DNA of 64,000 nt from Rosistilla carotiformis (lineage in GTDB: Bacteria; Planctomycetota; Planctomycetia; Pirellulales; Pirellulaceae). Under the pieces are notes generated by a model. The model saw nothing but the letters and a program-made list of their open reading frames with translations, made no database searches and was not told where the DNA came from. Positions within the stretch are counted from its first letter, which is position 1. Every line of letters starts with the position of its first letter. Of the stretch, positions 17,119 through 26,300 are shown one piece after another. The stretch is from the NCBI RefSeq assembly GCF_007753095.1, contig NZ_CP036348.1, positions 620,001 to 684,000 on the forward strand. The letters run 5' to 3'. A program made the position numbers and the translations under genes.

Positions 17119-18426
17119 ATGTTGACGAATTCCCCCAAGCCGCAGATTGTGGTTTTTCTATTATTAATATTTGCGATTCCACTTGTGGCTTTTTCGTCGT
17201 TTCTTGACGGGTGGCTTATTCGTCCCTTGCCGGTCGTCTATCAGGGGGGAACCGCTTATTCTGCGTCGAAGGTTCCATTCGAAATGATCTCTTTGGACGC
17301 TGCGTCGGAGGGCTTGCCGCAGATTACAAACGTCCAAATTTTGGATTTTGATGGGGATGGAAACGTCGAGGTGCTCGCTTGCGATTCGCTGAAGAATCAG
17401 GTGCTGCTGTTCCGCATGCGTGATGGAAAGTGGCAAGAAGAGGTTTTGGTCCGCGACGTCGCCGCCCCCGCCCACGCGACCGCTGTCGATATCGATTCCG
17501 ATGGCGATCTCGATTTGGTCGTCTCGGTGCTTGGAAACATCCTGCCGGACGACAGTGTGATCGGGCGAGTCGAGTTGTTTGAGTCGACGCCCGAGGGGTA
17601 TCGGCGGCATGTGATCTTGGACGATGTACGGCGCGTCGCCGATGTCCAGCCGGCCGACTTCGACGGTGATGGCGATATTGATCTCGCGGTGGCTGTCTTT
17701 GGGTACTCTCGCGGTTCGATCCTGTGGCTCGAAAATCGCGGTCAATTGAAGTTCCGCGATCACCTGTTGCACACCGCTCCGGGGACGATCCACGTTCCGA
17801 TCGCCGATTACGATGGCGATGGCGATCCGGACATCGCGGCGATCGTCACGCAGGACGAAGAAGAGTTGTGGGGCTTTGAGAATCTTGGCAATGGTGAATT
17901 CAAGAAACGCCGATTGTGGATGACGATCAATCACGATCTCGGCAGCGCGGGGTTGGTGCAAGCCGATCTCGATGGAGATGGCGATCCCGATCTGATCTTG
18001 CCTGCGGGGGACAACCTGGAGGATCTCGATGCCTATCCGCAGCCGTATCACGGTTGTTATTGGTTTGAGAACCAAGGCGACTGGACGTTCCAGATCCGTC
18101 GCATCGCGGATCTGGGAGGGACCTACGCGGCGGACGTCGGCGATTTTGATTCCGATGGCGATCTCGACGTCGTGTTGGCCAGCATGACAAACAATTGGAA
18201 TCGAACCGATACGGCGAGTCTTGTTTGGTTGGAAAACGATGGCCAACAGAACTTCACGACCTGGCAGATTGCCAGCGATCCGATCCATCTGGTCACCGTC
18301 GCCGCCGGAGATCTCGATGGCGATGGCAGCGACGATATCGTGGCGGGGGCATTAAATCTGCGGAAACCGTTTCAGCGGGTGGGGCGTGTGAGTGCGTGGT
18401 TAAATCGCGGGGAGGCAAAGCAATGA
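17119..18426 (+). CDS. FG-GAP/VCBS repeat protein with N-terminal membrane anchor
   Basis: About 435 aa from ATG 17119; the frame is open to 17041. Residues 9-30 form a hydrophobic segment (IVVFLLLIFAIPLVAFSSFL), a signal anchor or signal peptide. The rest consists of VCBS/FG-GAP repeats. Seven calcium-loop motifs of the form D-x-D-G/S-D-G-x-x-D are visible (for example DFDGDGNVEV, DIDSDGDLDLV, DFDGDGDIDLAV, DLDGDGDPDLI and DLDGDGSDDIVA), consistent with one seven-bladed integrin-like propeller. The location is periplasmic or extracellular. Its stop overlaps the start of the downstream TPR gene (ATGA), indicating translational coupling and a joint role, which is unknown. Confidence 0.87.
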   Translation: MLTNSPKPQIVVFLLLIFAIPLVAFSSFLDGWLIRPLPVVYQGGTAYSASKVPFEMISLDAASEGLPQITNVQILDFDGDGNVEVLACDSLKNQVLLFRMRDGKWQEEVLVRDVAAPAHATAVDIDSDGDLDLVVSVLGNILPDDSVIGRVELFESTPEGYRRHVILDDVRRVADVQPADFDGDGDIDLAVAVFGYSRGSILWLENRGQLKFRDHLLHTAPGTIHVPIADYDGDGDPDIAAIVTQDEEELWGFENLGNGEFKKRRLWMTINHDLGSAGLVQADLDGDGDPDLILPAGDNLEDLDAYPQPYHGCYWFENQGDWTFQIRRIADLGGTYAADVGDFDSDGDLDVVLASMTNNWNRTDTASLVWLENDGQQNFTTWQIASDPIHLVTVAAGDLDGDGSDDIVAGALNLRKPFQRVGRVSAWLNRGEAKQ

Positions 18427-19820
18427 AACGTTTGAAGAAGCTTTTGGTCGTTGTCTTGTTGCTCGAGATCGTCCTCTGCGGACTCTACGTGAAACGGCGT
18501 TTGTGGCGTCATCATGTCGTGTTGCCGACCGTGACGCTGGACGATCCGCTGCTGGCGACGGAGTTCCAAGAACTCGCCGATCAGGCGGCTGCGGGGGGGA
18601 GCGAGGAATGGCAGGCTCTCGGCGAAGGCTTGCTGGGCCAAGGCTTTTACGGCGAGGCGGAGCATGCGTTTCGGGCGGCGGTCGATATCGATCCGGGCAA
18701 CTACATGGCTCAATTCGCGCTAGCCTTCTGCTTGGACCGAACGGGGCGGATCGCCGAGAGCAGCGAAGCGTATTTAAAGGCATCGGAAATTGAACGCAAG
18801 TCGAAGCAATTGATCGGTTCGGTCGAGCACTGTTTGTATCAAGTCGGCAAAAACGAACTGCGCGCCGAGGATGCGGGGGCGGCGATCGATCGCTTTGCCA
18901 GCCAAGCCGGTTTTGCTCCCGCCAGTTACCAATACGCCAAACTGCTGGTTCGCGACGGTAAGGTCGATCGCGCTTTGCCGGTGTTGGAGATGCAGCTTGG
19001 AAAAACGCCGCTGTCGTTGAAATTCAATGCGCTGCGATTGCAGGCGCTCGAAGCGACAGGCCAGCAGGCGTTGGCAGCCCAAGCGGCCGACGTACTGCAG
19101 CGGTCGCGGTACATGATTCCTATCGATATGAGCACCAACTTCGTGACCCCTCTGAACCAGCGGTTGGGGATTGCTCGGAAGCTGCAGGAATACAACGAAC
19201 TGCTCGCCACAGGCGATATGGATCTGCTGGCGAAGCATTTGCAGACAATGTGGGATTTGGCCGAACCGACGACGCTTCACCAAAAGAGTGCGATCCTGAT
19301 CAGCATGGCGGAGGTTGCGTTTCAGCGGCGTCGCGCCGAGGAGATCCTGCAAGCCGTCGATCGCTTAAAAGCAATCGGTGTCAGCAGTCCCGACATGCTG
19401 CAAATGGAAGGGGCGGCGTATCAAATGAATGGTGACATCGATCGTGCGATTGGGTTGTGGCTGCGGGCCAGCAAGATGTCTCCCAATATTCCGCTGCACC
19501 AGATATTGGCCGACGCCTACCAGGAAAAGAACGACGACGCCCGGCGCGATTTTCACCTCGGCCAGGCCGGGTTGTTGGAAGCGAAGCAGGCGTTCTGGAA
19601 TAACCAATGGGAACCGGCGAAACAGGCGGCCCAGCGGGCGATCGATGCCGATCCGTCGCTCGATCAAGCTTGGTTCTACCTGGCGGAGATCGAACGCGCG
19701 CTGGGCAATGCGCAGCCAGCGTTGGAGGCTTACCAAAAGTGTTTGGATCTGAACCCCAATCGCGGTCGCGCATTGGCAGCGGCCGCACGGCTTCGCGACG
19801 CCGCCGCTGCCGCGCCGTAG
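18423..19820 (+). CDS. Membrane-anchored TPR protein
   Basis: About 465 aa from ATG 18423, with a good ribosome-binding site (GGGGAGG about 7 bases upstream). Residues 3-25 are a transmembrane anchor (KKLLVVVLLLEIVLCGLYV). Several tetratricopeptide repeats follow: one pair at about 60-125 (GLLGQGFYGEAEHAFRAAVDIDPGNYMAQFALAF...), others around 330-380, and a C-terminal set ending in ALEAYQKCLDLNPNRG. TPRs mediate protein-protein contacts. The start overlaps the stop of the VCBS protein gene by 4 bases, so the two are almost certainly co-translated. The frame extends upstream to 18195 but overlaps the VCBS gene and is not the likely start. Confidence 0.86.
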   Translation: MKRLKKLLVVVLLLEIVLCGLYVKRRLWRHHVVLPTVTLDDPLLATEFQELADQAAAGGSEEWQALGEGLLGQGFYGEAEHAFRAAVDIDPGNYMAQFALAFCLDRTGRIAESSEAYLKASEIERKSKQLIGSVEHCLYQVGKNELRAEDAGAAIDRFASQAGFAPASYQYAKLLVRDGKVDRALPVLEMQLGKTPLSLKFNALRLQALEATGQQALAAQAADVLQRSRYMIPIDMSTNFVTPLNQRLGIARKLQEYNELLATGDMDLLAKHLQTMWDLAEPTTLHQKSAILISMAEVAFQRRRAEEILQAVDRLKAIGVSSPDMLQMEGAAYQMNGDIDRAIGLWLRASKMSPNIPLHQILADAYQEKNDDARRDFHLGQAGLLEAKQAFWNNQWEPAKQAAQRAIDADPSLDQAWFYLAEIERALGNAQPALEAYQKCLDLNPNRGRALAAAARLRDAAAAAP

Positions 19821-20001
19821 CGGTCCGCTAGCCATCAAATTATTTTGCCCGATCTTTCCAACTTCGCAGCTCGATTTGTTGCGATTGGGCGGTGGCTGCG
19901 AATATCCTGATTGGGCGGTCGGTTCACCCGTTGGAGGGTGTTCTTGGGGGGCGTGATTCCCCACCGACGCCGCAATTCTGGTCCTCGATCCGAAGCTGTT
20001 C

Positions 20002-23000
20002 ATGTTCCAATCTGCACGGTTCCTGTTCTTTGGTCTTACAAGTTTTGTATTGCTTTCGCAGGCCAGTCCCCTCGCGATCGGGGCACCCATCGGCGGCGAC
20101 CTGTTGGACCGCGGCGCGTTTGCACAGTGGGTCGATGGGGAGGAGTCGGCGATCTCGGAATCGGACGCGAAGCAGGGGCCCGGTAGTCTCGTCTGGAGCG
20201 AAAAGCATCGGCCCGATTGGAAAGGGGTGAAGTTCGGCCAGGGGCGGGCTGCGGGACCGCGGCATCTGAGGATTGGAATGACCGAACCGACCGCCATTGG
20301 CAGCGTATTGGTTCGCGGCGGCGGAACGCTCAGCGTGCTCAAACCGGGCGTGCCCTATCCCGGTAATTTGGCCGACGATTCGCAGTGGATGATTGCGGAG
20401 CGGTTGATCGACGGCCGCCCGTCGCAAGAACCTGTCGATCGCGAGGGTTATGCAATCTGGTTGCTGCCAGCTGGTACGCAGACCCAGGCGGTTCGTTTCA
20501 GTCACACGCCGGCGGCGGGCGATCCCGAAATGGCGGGATGGATCGGTGGTGTTTGGATCGACCGCCAGCGGTTTGGCAACGTCGCACCTCAGGCGGTCGT
20601 GCAGTCGGTCGCGCGCGAAGATGTCGGTGCGCGGCTTGTCGATCGATCGAACAATCGAATGTGGAAGACATGGGACAACGGAGAGCAGGGAGCTGCGCAG
20701 CCGATCTCCCTATCGAATCCAGAAACCGTCACGCTTACATGGTCCAAACCGGTGACGCTCGATGGTCTGTGCTTGTTGTGGACGGGCTTCGCCGCGCTAG
20801 AGGTCGACGCTTTTGGTGGATCGGCCGGCTCGCAACCATTGGATGCAGCCGAAACCGATTGGCAAAAAGTGGGCGGTCGCAGCGAGATGGATCCGTTGTA
20901 TCCGATGGGGCTGGGGCCAAACTGGGTGCCGTTCGATAAAACGGTCACAACGCGAGCGATTCGGCTGCGGATCGTCGCGGGAGCCAAGGCGAATCATTCG
21001 CATTTGGAGAGCAAGGTGAAGGATGGGCGACGCGTTTGGTTGGGCGAGCTGATGGCGATTGCTCCGCTGGCCGACGACGCTCACCTGGCGAGTCTTGTGT
21101 TGCCGCAAGCCAGCGAAGTGCCGCCACCGATTCCGGTTCGCTTCCACCTGCCCGAAGCTGGTTTGGTGACCTTGGTGATCGAGGATCAGAACGGGCAACG
21201 GGTGCGGAATTTGGTCAGCGAGACGCCCTACCCTGCTGGCGAGAACGTTGCCTGGTGGGATGGCAGCGACGATCTGACGCGCGATCCCGAAGCCGCTCGC
21301 CACGGCGTCTACTACATTCCAACGCGGTTTGTCGAACCGGGAACCTACACCGTGCGTGGACTGTGGCGAAAACCGCTGCAGCTGCGGTATGAATTCAGTA
21401 TCTACAACGCCGGCAAACCCGCTTGGCGAACGGCGGACAATACAGGTTGTTGGCTGACGACGCACACGCCGCCCAGCAGCATGGCGGTCGTTCCCGGTTT
21501 GCGAACCGCCGACGGAGAGCCGTTGGTGTTTATGGGGGCGTACGTGGCCGAAGGTGGTCATGGTTTGCAGTGGTTGCGCGAAGATGGCACCAAGCTGGGC
21601 GGGCAACATTGGGTCGGCGGACACTGGACCGGCGCGCCGACGTTGGCGGTCGACAATGGGGATGGTGCGGTTGCCGATCACCTTTGTTATGTCGGGTCGA
21701 TTTGGGAGGGTGAGTTGCGGCTGACGGCGAAGACGCGGAAGCTGCAGGACGCGGAGGTCTTTAAGCTGGTGTTGGGCAAGGATCCGAAGAATCGCAGCAA
21801 CGCCCCCCTGCCCTACCCCGAGTTGGAAGGTTTTGACGGTGGTGAGAAGCAGTTTGTGTTGGGCGGTCTGGCAGCTCACAACGGCTCGCTTGTCTGTTCT
21901 TTGGTGCGGCAAAACGAATTGTTGATCGTCGACTCGGCAGAGGGCAAGATTACCTCGCGGATCGCGTTGGACGATCCTCGCGGTTTGGCATTCGACGATC
22001 GCGGTCGTCTGCTGGTACTCAGTGGCAAAAAGCTTGTCCGCTTGGAGACTCTTGCCAGCGAGCCGCAAACGATCATCGGCGATGGATTGGAAGACCCCCG
22101 GCACGTCGCCTTCGCGACCGACGGGCGGATGTTTATCTCCGATCGAGGCCAATCCCATCAGGTGAAGATCTTTTCGCCCGAAGGCAAGTTGATGGGGACG
22201 ATCGGCCGACCGGGGGCTCCCGCCGCGGGACGTTATGATCCGTTGCATATGAACGATCCGAACGGCTTGGCGATCGATACGCAAGGTCGGCTGTGGGTTG
22301 CCGAGTCCTCGAACCATCCTCGACGCGTCTCGTTGTGGAGTGCCGACGGCAGCCTGCAGCGAGCCTTCTATGGGCCGACGGAGTATGGTGGCGGCGGCGC
22401 GCTCGATCCACGCGATCCCACGCGGTTCTATTACAAAGGGATGGAGTTTAAGCTCGATTGGGAAGCGGGGACCGATTCGCTGACTCGTGTGTTCCATCTG
22501 CCCAGCCCGCTGTTGGATGCACACTACGGGCCGTACTCACCCGACACGCCCCTCAACCCTCCCCTTTCCTCCGGGCGACGCTACTTCACCAGTTGCTATA
22601 CCCACACGCCGACCAATGGCGATAACGTCGCGTTCCTGTGGCTCGATGAAGAGCCGCTGACCCGATTGGTTGCGGCCGTCGGCGACGCTCGTTCTTGGAG
22701 CGTTCTGCGCGAGCCGGAGTTTCACGATCGCTGGCCCGCGGGGTCGAAGCCGGCGGAGGACCGGCCTCGCGATGCAACGCCGGTCGCTTTCGCATGGACC
22801 GATGCCAACGGCGATGGTAGGCCGCAACCGGAGGAGTTGCAGTTTGTCGCCGAGAGCTGTTCGGGCGTCTGCGTGATGAACGATCTCTCGGTCGTTGTGG
22901 CGCGGTATGGCGATCGCAACGTCCGGATCGCTGCAAAGATCGATGCGGCGGGGTTGCCCCGTTTTGACATGCACCAGCCCGAGGCGCTTGGTCCCGCGGC

Positions 23001-24336
23001 GGGGAGGCCGCAATCTAGTGGCGGGAATCAATCGTTGACCGAACCGGGTGGCTGGACGATTCAAACCAATGCGCCCGAGCCGTTTTCGCCTTACGGTTTG
23101 GGAGGTGGTTTGAACGGGAAACCGCGTTGGAGTTATCCGAGTCCTTGGCCGGGGCTGCACGCCAGCCATGAAGCCGCCGTTCCCGATCGGCCTGGAATGG
23201 TGATCGGTCACACGCGGTTGTTGGGAGGTTGGATTCAGGGGAACGCGGGGCCGATGTTCTGCGTCAACGGGAACATGGGGAACATGTACCTGTTTACCGC
23301 CGACGGTTTGTTCGTTAGCACGTTGTTCCACGACATCCGCACGCGGCCGAACTGGGCCGCTCCGGTTGCTCAGCGGAACATGGATGTGACCGATGTTTCG
23401 CTGCACGACGAAAATTTCTGGCCCAGCATCACGCAGACCACCGATGGCAAGGTCTTTTTGGTCGATGGTGGACGCACGAGTCTCGTCCGCGTCGACGGTT
23501 TGGAAACGTTGCAGCGGTTGCCCGAACTGAATTTGCAGGTGAGCAGCGACGATTTGCAGGAGGCTCGGCAATGGTTTGCAAACGTCGAATCACAGCGGCA
23601 GCAGCAGCGCGGTCGCGGGACGGTGGAGGTGCCGTTGCGGCGGACGCCTCTGCAGGTCGATGGGCAGTTGGACGATTGGCCGGCGGAGACCGATTGGGCA
23701 TTCATCGATCGACGTGGCATCAAAGCCAACTTCAACAGCGACTCCCGGCCGTATGAAGTCAGCGCTGCGGTGACCGTCACCGATTCGCATCTGTTTGCTG
23801 CATGGCGAACGACCGAGAAGAATCTGCTCGCCAATTCAGGCGAAACGCCCAACGCACTCTTCAAAACAGGGGGATGCTTAGATCTGATGCTTGCCACCGA
23901 TGCCGGTGCGGCAGCCGATCGCCGCTCGCCGGTTCCTGGGGATCAACGGCTGTTGATCACTCAAGTCGATGGGCAGACACGAGCGTTGTTGTATCGGGCT
24001 CGTGTCCCCGGCACGAAGCAGCCGGTTGGGTTCAGTAGTCCCTGGCGGACGATCGAATTGGACGTTGTGGAAGATGTCAGCCGCGACGTAACATTGGCCG
24101 CCGATGGGCAGGGGAATTTTGAGATCAGCATTCCGTTGAAGCGATTGAACTGGCAGCCCGTCGCCGGGCAAACGTATCAAGCTGACCTGGGCGTGTTGCG
24201 AGGTGCCGGCGGGCAGACGACGCAGCGGGTTTATTGGTCGAACAAGGCGACAGCGATCACCGCCGACGTACCCAGCGAAGCAGAACTGACCCCAAGCCTC
24301 TGGGGCCGCTGGAAAGTTGTGGCTTCGGAGGAGTGA
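20002..24336 (+). CDS. Large secreted protein with NHL-type propeller and C-terminal CBM9-like domain
   Basis: The 1444-residue protein has a signal peptide (FLFFGLTSFVLLSQASPLAIGA). A FlgD/Ig-like segment is seen at about 375-460 (PIPVRFHLPEAGLVTLVIEDQNG ... NVAWWDGSDD). NHL-like repeats lie at about 640-800 (LAFDDRGRLLVLSG; VAFATDGRMFISD; GLAIDTQGRLWVAES). The last 230 residues begin LQVDGQLDDWPAE and resemble CBM9-like domains that bind carbohydrate ends. The N-terminal 370 residues are beta-rich and unassigned. I see no catalytic signature. It follows the TPR gene after 181 bp and may belong to the same transcription unit. A role in polysaccharide binding or breakdown is only suggested by architecture. 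Confidence 0.8.
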   Translation: MFQSARFLFFGLTSFVLLSQASPLAIGAPIGGDLLDRGAFAQWVDGEESAISESDAKQGPGSLVWSEKHRPDWKGVKFGQGRAAGPRHLRIGMTEPTAIGSVLVRGGGTLSVLKPGVPYPGNLADDSQWMIAERLIDGRPSQEPVDREGYAIWLLPAGTQTQAVRFSHTPAAGDPEMAGWIGGVWIDRQRFGNVAPQAVVQSVAREDVGARLVDRSNNRMWKTWDNGEQGAAQPISLSNPETVTLTWSKPVTLDGLCLLWTGFAALEVDAFGGSAGSQPLDAAETDWQKVGGRSEMDPLYPMGLGPNWVPFDKTVTTRAIRLRIVAGAKANHSHLESKVKDGRRVWLGELMAIAPLADDAHLASLVLPQASEVPPPIPVRFHLPEAGLVTLVIEDQNGQRVRNLVSETPYPAGENVAWWDGSDDLTRDPEAARHGVYYIPTRFVEPGTYTVRGLWRKPLQLRYEFSIYNAGKPAWRTADNTGCWLTTHTPPSSMAVVPGLRTADGEPLVFMGAYVAEGGHGLQWLREDGTKLGGQHWVGGHWTGAPTLAVDNGDGAVADHLCYVGSIWEGELRLTAKTRKLQDAEVFKLVLGKDPKNRSNAPLPYPELEGFDGGEKQFVLGGLAAHNGSLVCSLVRQNELLIVDSAEGKITSRIALDDPRGLAFDDRGRLLVLSGKKLVRLETLASEPQTIIGDGLEDPRHVAFATDGRMFISDRGQSHQVKIFSPEGKLMGTIGRPGAPAAGRYDPLHMNDPNGLAIDTQGRLWVAESSNHPRRVSLWSADGSLQRAFYGPTEYGGGGALDPRDPTRFYYKGMEFKLDWEAGTDSLTRVFHLPSPLLDAHYGPYSPDTPLNPPLSSGRRYFTSCYTHTPTNGDNVAFLWLDEEPLTRLVAAVGDARSWSVLREPEFHDRWPAGSKPAEDRPRDATPVAFAWTDANGDGRPQPEELQFVAESCSGVCVMNDLSVVVARYGDRNVRIAAKIDAAGLPRFDMHQPEALGPAAGRPQSSGGNQSLTEPGGWTIQTNAPEPFSPYGLGGGLNGKPRWSYPSPWPGLHASHEAAVPDRPGMVIGHTRLLGGWIQGNAGPMFCVNGNMGNMYLFTADGLFVSTLFHDIRTRPNWAAPVAQRNMDVTDVSLHDENFWPSITQTTDGKVFLVDGGRTSLVRVDGLETLQRLPELNLQVSSDDLQEARQWFANVESQRQQQRGRGTVEVPLRRTPLQVDGQLDDWPAETDWAFIDRRGIKANFNSDSRPYEVSAAVTVTDSHLFAAWRTTEKNLLANSGETPNALFKTGGCLDLMLATDAGAAADRRSPVPGDQRLLITQVDGQTRALLYRARVPGTKQPVGFSSPWRTIELDVVEDVSRDVTLAADGQGNFEISIPLKRLNWQPVAGQTYQADLGVLRGAGGQTTQRVYWSNKATAITADVPSEAELTPSLWGRWKVVASEE

Positions 24337-24417
24337 CACGACCATGATTCTCGAAGAGTCGCGAGGATGTTTCTGTTCTGGTTTGCAGCAGTCGATACCG
24401 TTTTGATTGGGTAACGT

Positions 24418-24936
24418 CTATGTTGCCAATTGCTGAAGTGTTTTGAATGGCAGATACATTCGCATCGGGTAACCGGGCAAAGTCGCGAAATCAAAACGCT
24501 GATAGAACTGCTTTGATGGTTCGTCGACGCAATCGAGTATGACCGCAATGAACGAGAAGGTTTGGGACGCGTCGAGACAGTCTTTCAACGCGGTCGCAAG
24601 CAAGCGTTGTCCGATCCCTCGGTGCTGAAACGAACTGGCAACTCCTAACCAAGCGAGTACCGCCACGGGGAGTCCTCGTTGAGGAAGCGACCGAGCGAGC
24701 TCGGCCGGGAGGTCGGAAAAGTCGACCTGTGAAGTCGCTAGCGTGTAGTAGCCGACCAGATGTGCATCGGCATCCAATAAGACCTTGGTCGAACTAAGGT
24801 GCTTCTTTTGGCTCTGCAACGCAGACTTCTTCAGCCACGATTCGACTTGCGTCTGCCCGCAACGGAAACTTTTCCGGTTGTGCGATTTGTCGAGCAGTTC
24901 AACACGCCATCCGTCGGGATAGCGGACGCCGCTCAC
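24418..24936 (-). CDS. GNAT-family toxin (TacT/AtaT-like)
   Basis: The 172-residue protein is a GCN5-related N-acetyltransferase. The acetyl-CoA loop is visible as SSFQHRGIGQRLL (R-x-x-G-x-G/A type) at about residues 103-115, preceded by the LAWLGV strand and followed by a C-terminal FYQRFDF with the Tyr used as general acid in this family. Length and context match TacT/AtaT toxins, which acetylate the amino group of aminoacyl-tRNA and block translation. The gene overlaps the upstream DUF1778 antitoxin gene by 4 bases. It ends 81 bp from the convergent 1444-residue protein gene. The specific tRNA target cannot be read from the sequence. Confidence 0.9.
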   Translation of the reverse strand: MSGVRYPDGWRVELLDKSHNRKSFRCGQTQVESWLKKSALQSQKKHLSSTKVLLDADAHLVGYYTLATSQVDFSDLPAELARSLPQRGLPVAVLAWLGVASSFQHRGIGQRLLATALKDCLDASQTFSFIAVILDCVDEPSKQFYQRFDFATLPGYPMRMYLPFKTLQQLAT

Positions 24937-25202
24937 GCCTCGCCTCGCATCATCGCTCCCAGCTCTTTTTGAGCCTTGGACAGTTTAGGCGGCTTGGCCA
25001 GAGCATTCCAGAACTGCAACTGCTCTTCGGCCGTCATGGCAATCGTCTGCGCTTCGGCAGCTGCCAATTCCCGTTCGGCTTGTCCTACGACAACGCTGCG
25101 GACGTAGTCGCTGACGCTGATTCGTCGAAGTTCAGCGGCCGCATTCAGCGTCGCTTTGGACTGTTCGTCCAGTCGGACCATCAGTGAGCTTGTTTTTTGC
25201 AT
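24933..25202 (-). CDS. DUF1778 ribbon-helix-helix antitoxin (TacA/AtaR-like)
   Basis: The 89-residue protein has an N-terminal ribbon-helix-helix DNA-binding domain (SLMVRLDEQSKATLNAAAELRRISVSDYVRSVVV) typical of DUF1778 antitoxins. Its C-terminal half (FWNALAKPPKLSKAQKELGAMM) is the region that wraps around the toxin in known pairs. The stop overlaps the toxin start (ATGA), so the two are translationally coupled. The promoter and palindrome at 25242-25270 fit autoregulation by the antitoxin-toxin complex. GAGGAG lies about 11 bases before the ATG. Confidence 0.92.
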   Translation of the reverse strand: MQKTSSLMVRLDEQSKATLNAAAELRRISVSDYVRSVVVGQAERELAAAEAQTIAMTAEEQLQFWNALAKPPKLSKAQKELGAMMRGEA

Positions 25203-25241
25203 CGCGAGATATGCTCCTCGATTCGAATCTGCCGTTTCCCA

Positions 25242-25270
25242 ATTGTATTGCTGGTTGCAATACGTGGCAA
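25242..25270 (-). promoter_or_regulatory. Promoter and operator of the toxin-antitoxin operon
   Basis: On the minus strand, TTGCCA (25270-25265) and TACAAT (25247-25242) are separated by exactly 17 bp, a good sigma-70-type promoter. A perfect 7-bp inverted repeat, GTATTGC (25245-25251) and GCAATAC (25257-25263), lies across the spacer and the upstream edge of the -10 box. Binding of the ribbon-helix-helix antitoxin there would block RNA polymerase. The site is 40 bp before the antitoxin start. Confidence 0.75.
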
Positions 25271-25430
25271 GTTTTTATCGGGCTGCGGTCCGAGATCGGA
25301 GCGTTGGAGGCGGTGCGCGCGTGGGAGGCGATTTTTGGGATCGCCGTCACCTGGGGCTTGCGCCGCCAGGCTTTACGCGATCGCCGCTCCGCGGCTGGCG
25401 GGGGGGCGTTTGGCTTGAGTGGGGTGGAGC

Positions 25431-26300
25431 TTAGCCGCCGAGGTGCGATAGGACTTGGGCGTGCAGGTGGCCGTTGGTGCCGAAGGCGTCGCCGCCGCGG
25501 ATCGTTGGATTGCCTTTCCAGTCGCTGAATTGGCCGCCGGCTTCGGTCAGGACCGGCTGGACGGCGGCGACGTCGTAAGGGTTGACGATCGGATCGACCA
25601 TGATGTCGGCGCGGCCGGTGGCGACTAACAGGTAGCCGTACGCATCGCCCCAGCTGCGAGTGATCGATGCCGAGAATTGAAGCTTGTCGTACGCCGCGGC
25701 GGCTCCGCGGTTGGCAAAGCTGTCGACTTGGCTGGTCAGAAAGACGGCGTCTTCGATGCGGTCGCAAGGCGAGACGTGGGCCGCGGTCCAAGAGGCATCA
25801 CGGTTGCGGCGATGCCACGCGCCACTGCCAATCGCTGCGACGATCGATTCGCCCAGGGCGGGGATCACGATCGCCCCGGCGATCACTTGGTCATCTTTCT
25901 CCACGGCGACAAGCGTCGAATAGAGTGGAACACCACAGATGAACGACTTCGTGCCGTCGATCGGATCGACGATCCAACGGTAGCCCGAACTGCCCTGCGT
26001 GTCGGCAAACTCTTCGCCCAGGATCGCATCGTCGCCATACGATTCGGCGACCCGTTGGCGGATCAGTCGCTCGGCGCTGCGATCGGCTTCGGTCACCGGC
26101 GAGGCGTCTCCTTTGCGATCGACAGCAAGTGTCGCGTCGCCGAAGAAGTTGAGCGTCAGTTGGCCGGCGGCATGGGCCAAGTCGATCATCGCTGCGACGC
26201 GACCTTCGTCGCGCGTGGACCATTCACTGGGAGGAGTTGTCGTCACGGTGCGCCTCGTTGGATTCTTCTCGAGAGTTGGGTTTGTCGTCGTCGAATTCAT
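25431..26300 (-). CDS. hisN: Histidinol-phosphatase, inositol monophosphatase family
   Basis: The 289-residue protein belongs to the Mg-dependent inositol monophosphatase superfamily. Metal-binding motifs are present: GEEF near residue 96, the WIVDPIDGTKSFICGVP motif near 108-124, and a late WGDAYGY motif followed by DIMVDP. The GTKSF-x-x-G-x-P variant is typical of HisN-type histidinol-phosphatases, which remove phosphate from L-histidinol phosphate in histidine synthesis. The ATG at 26300 makes the gene overlap lspA by 77 bases; a GTG at 26246, with GAGG about 7 bases upstream, would cut the overlap to 23 bases and give 271 aa, closer to the family length. Other histidine genes are not nearby. 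Confidence 0.85.
   Translation of the reverse strand: MNSTTTNPTLEKNPTRRTVTTTPPSEWSTRDEGRVAAMIDLAHAAGQLTLNFFGDATLAVDRKGDASPVTEADRSAERLIRQRVAESYGDDAILGEEFADTQGSSGYRWIVDPIDGTKSFICGVPLYSTLVAVEKDDQVIAGAIVIPALGESIVAAIGSGAWHRRNRDASWTAAHVSPCDRIEDAVFLTSQVDSFANRGAAAAYDKLQFSASITRSWGDAYGYLLVATGRADIMVDPIVNPYDVAAVQPVLTEAGGQFSDWKGNPTIRGGDAFGTNGHLHAQVLSHLGG

Noticed and set aside
20797-22524. 575-codon minus-strand frame antisense to the 1444-residue protein gene
   Set aside because: It is a codon-pattern shadow: Arg/His/Gln-rich with no recognisable domain, whereas the plus-strand frame has a signal peptide and known modules.
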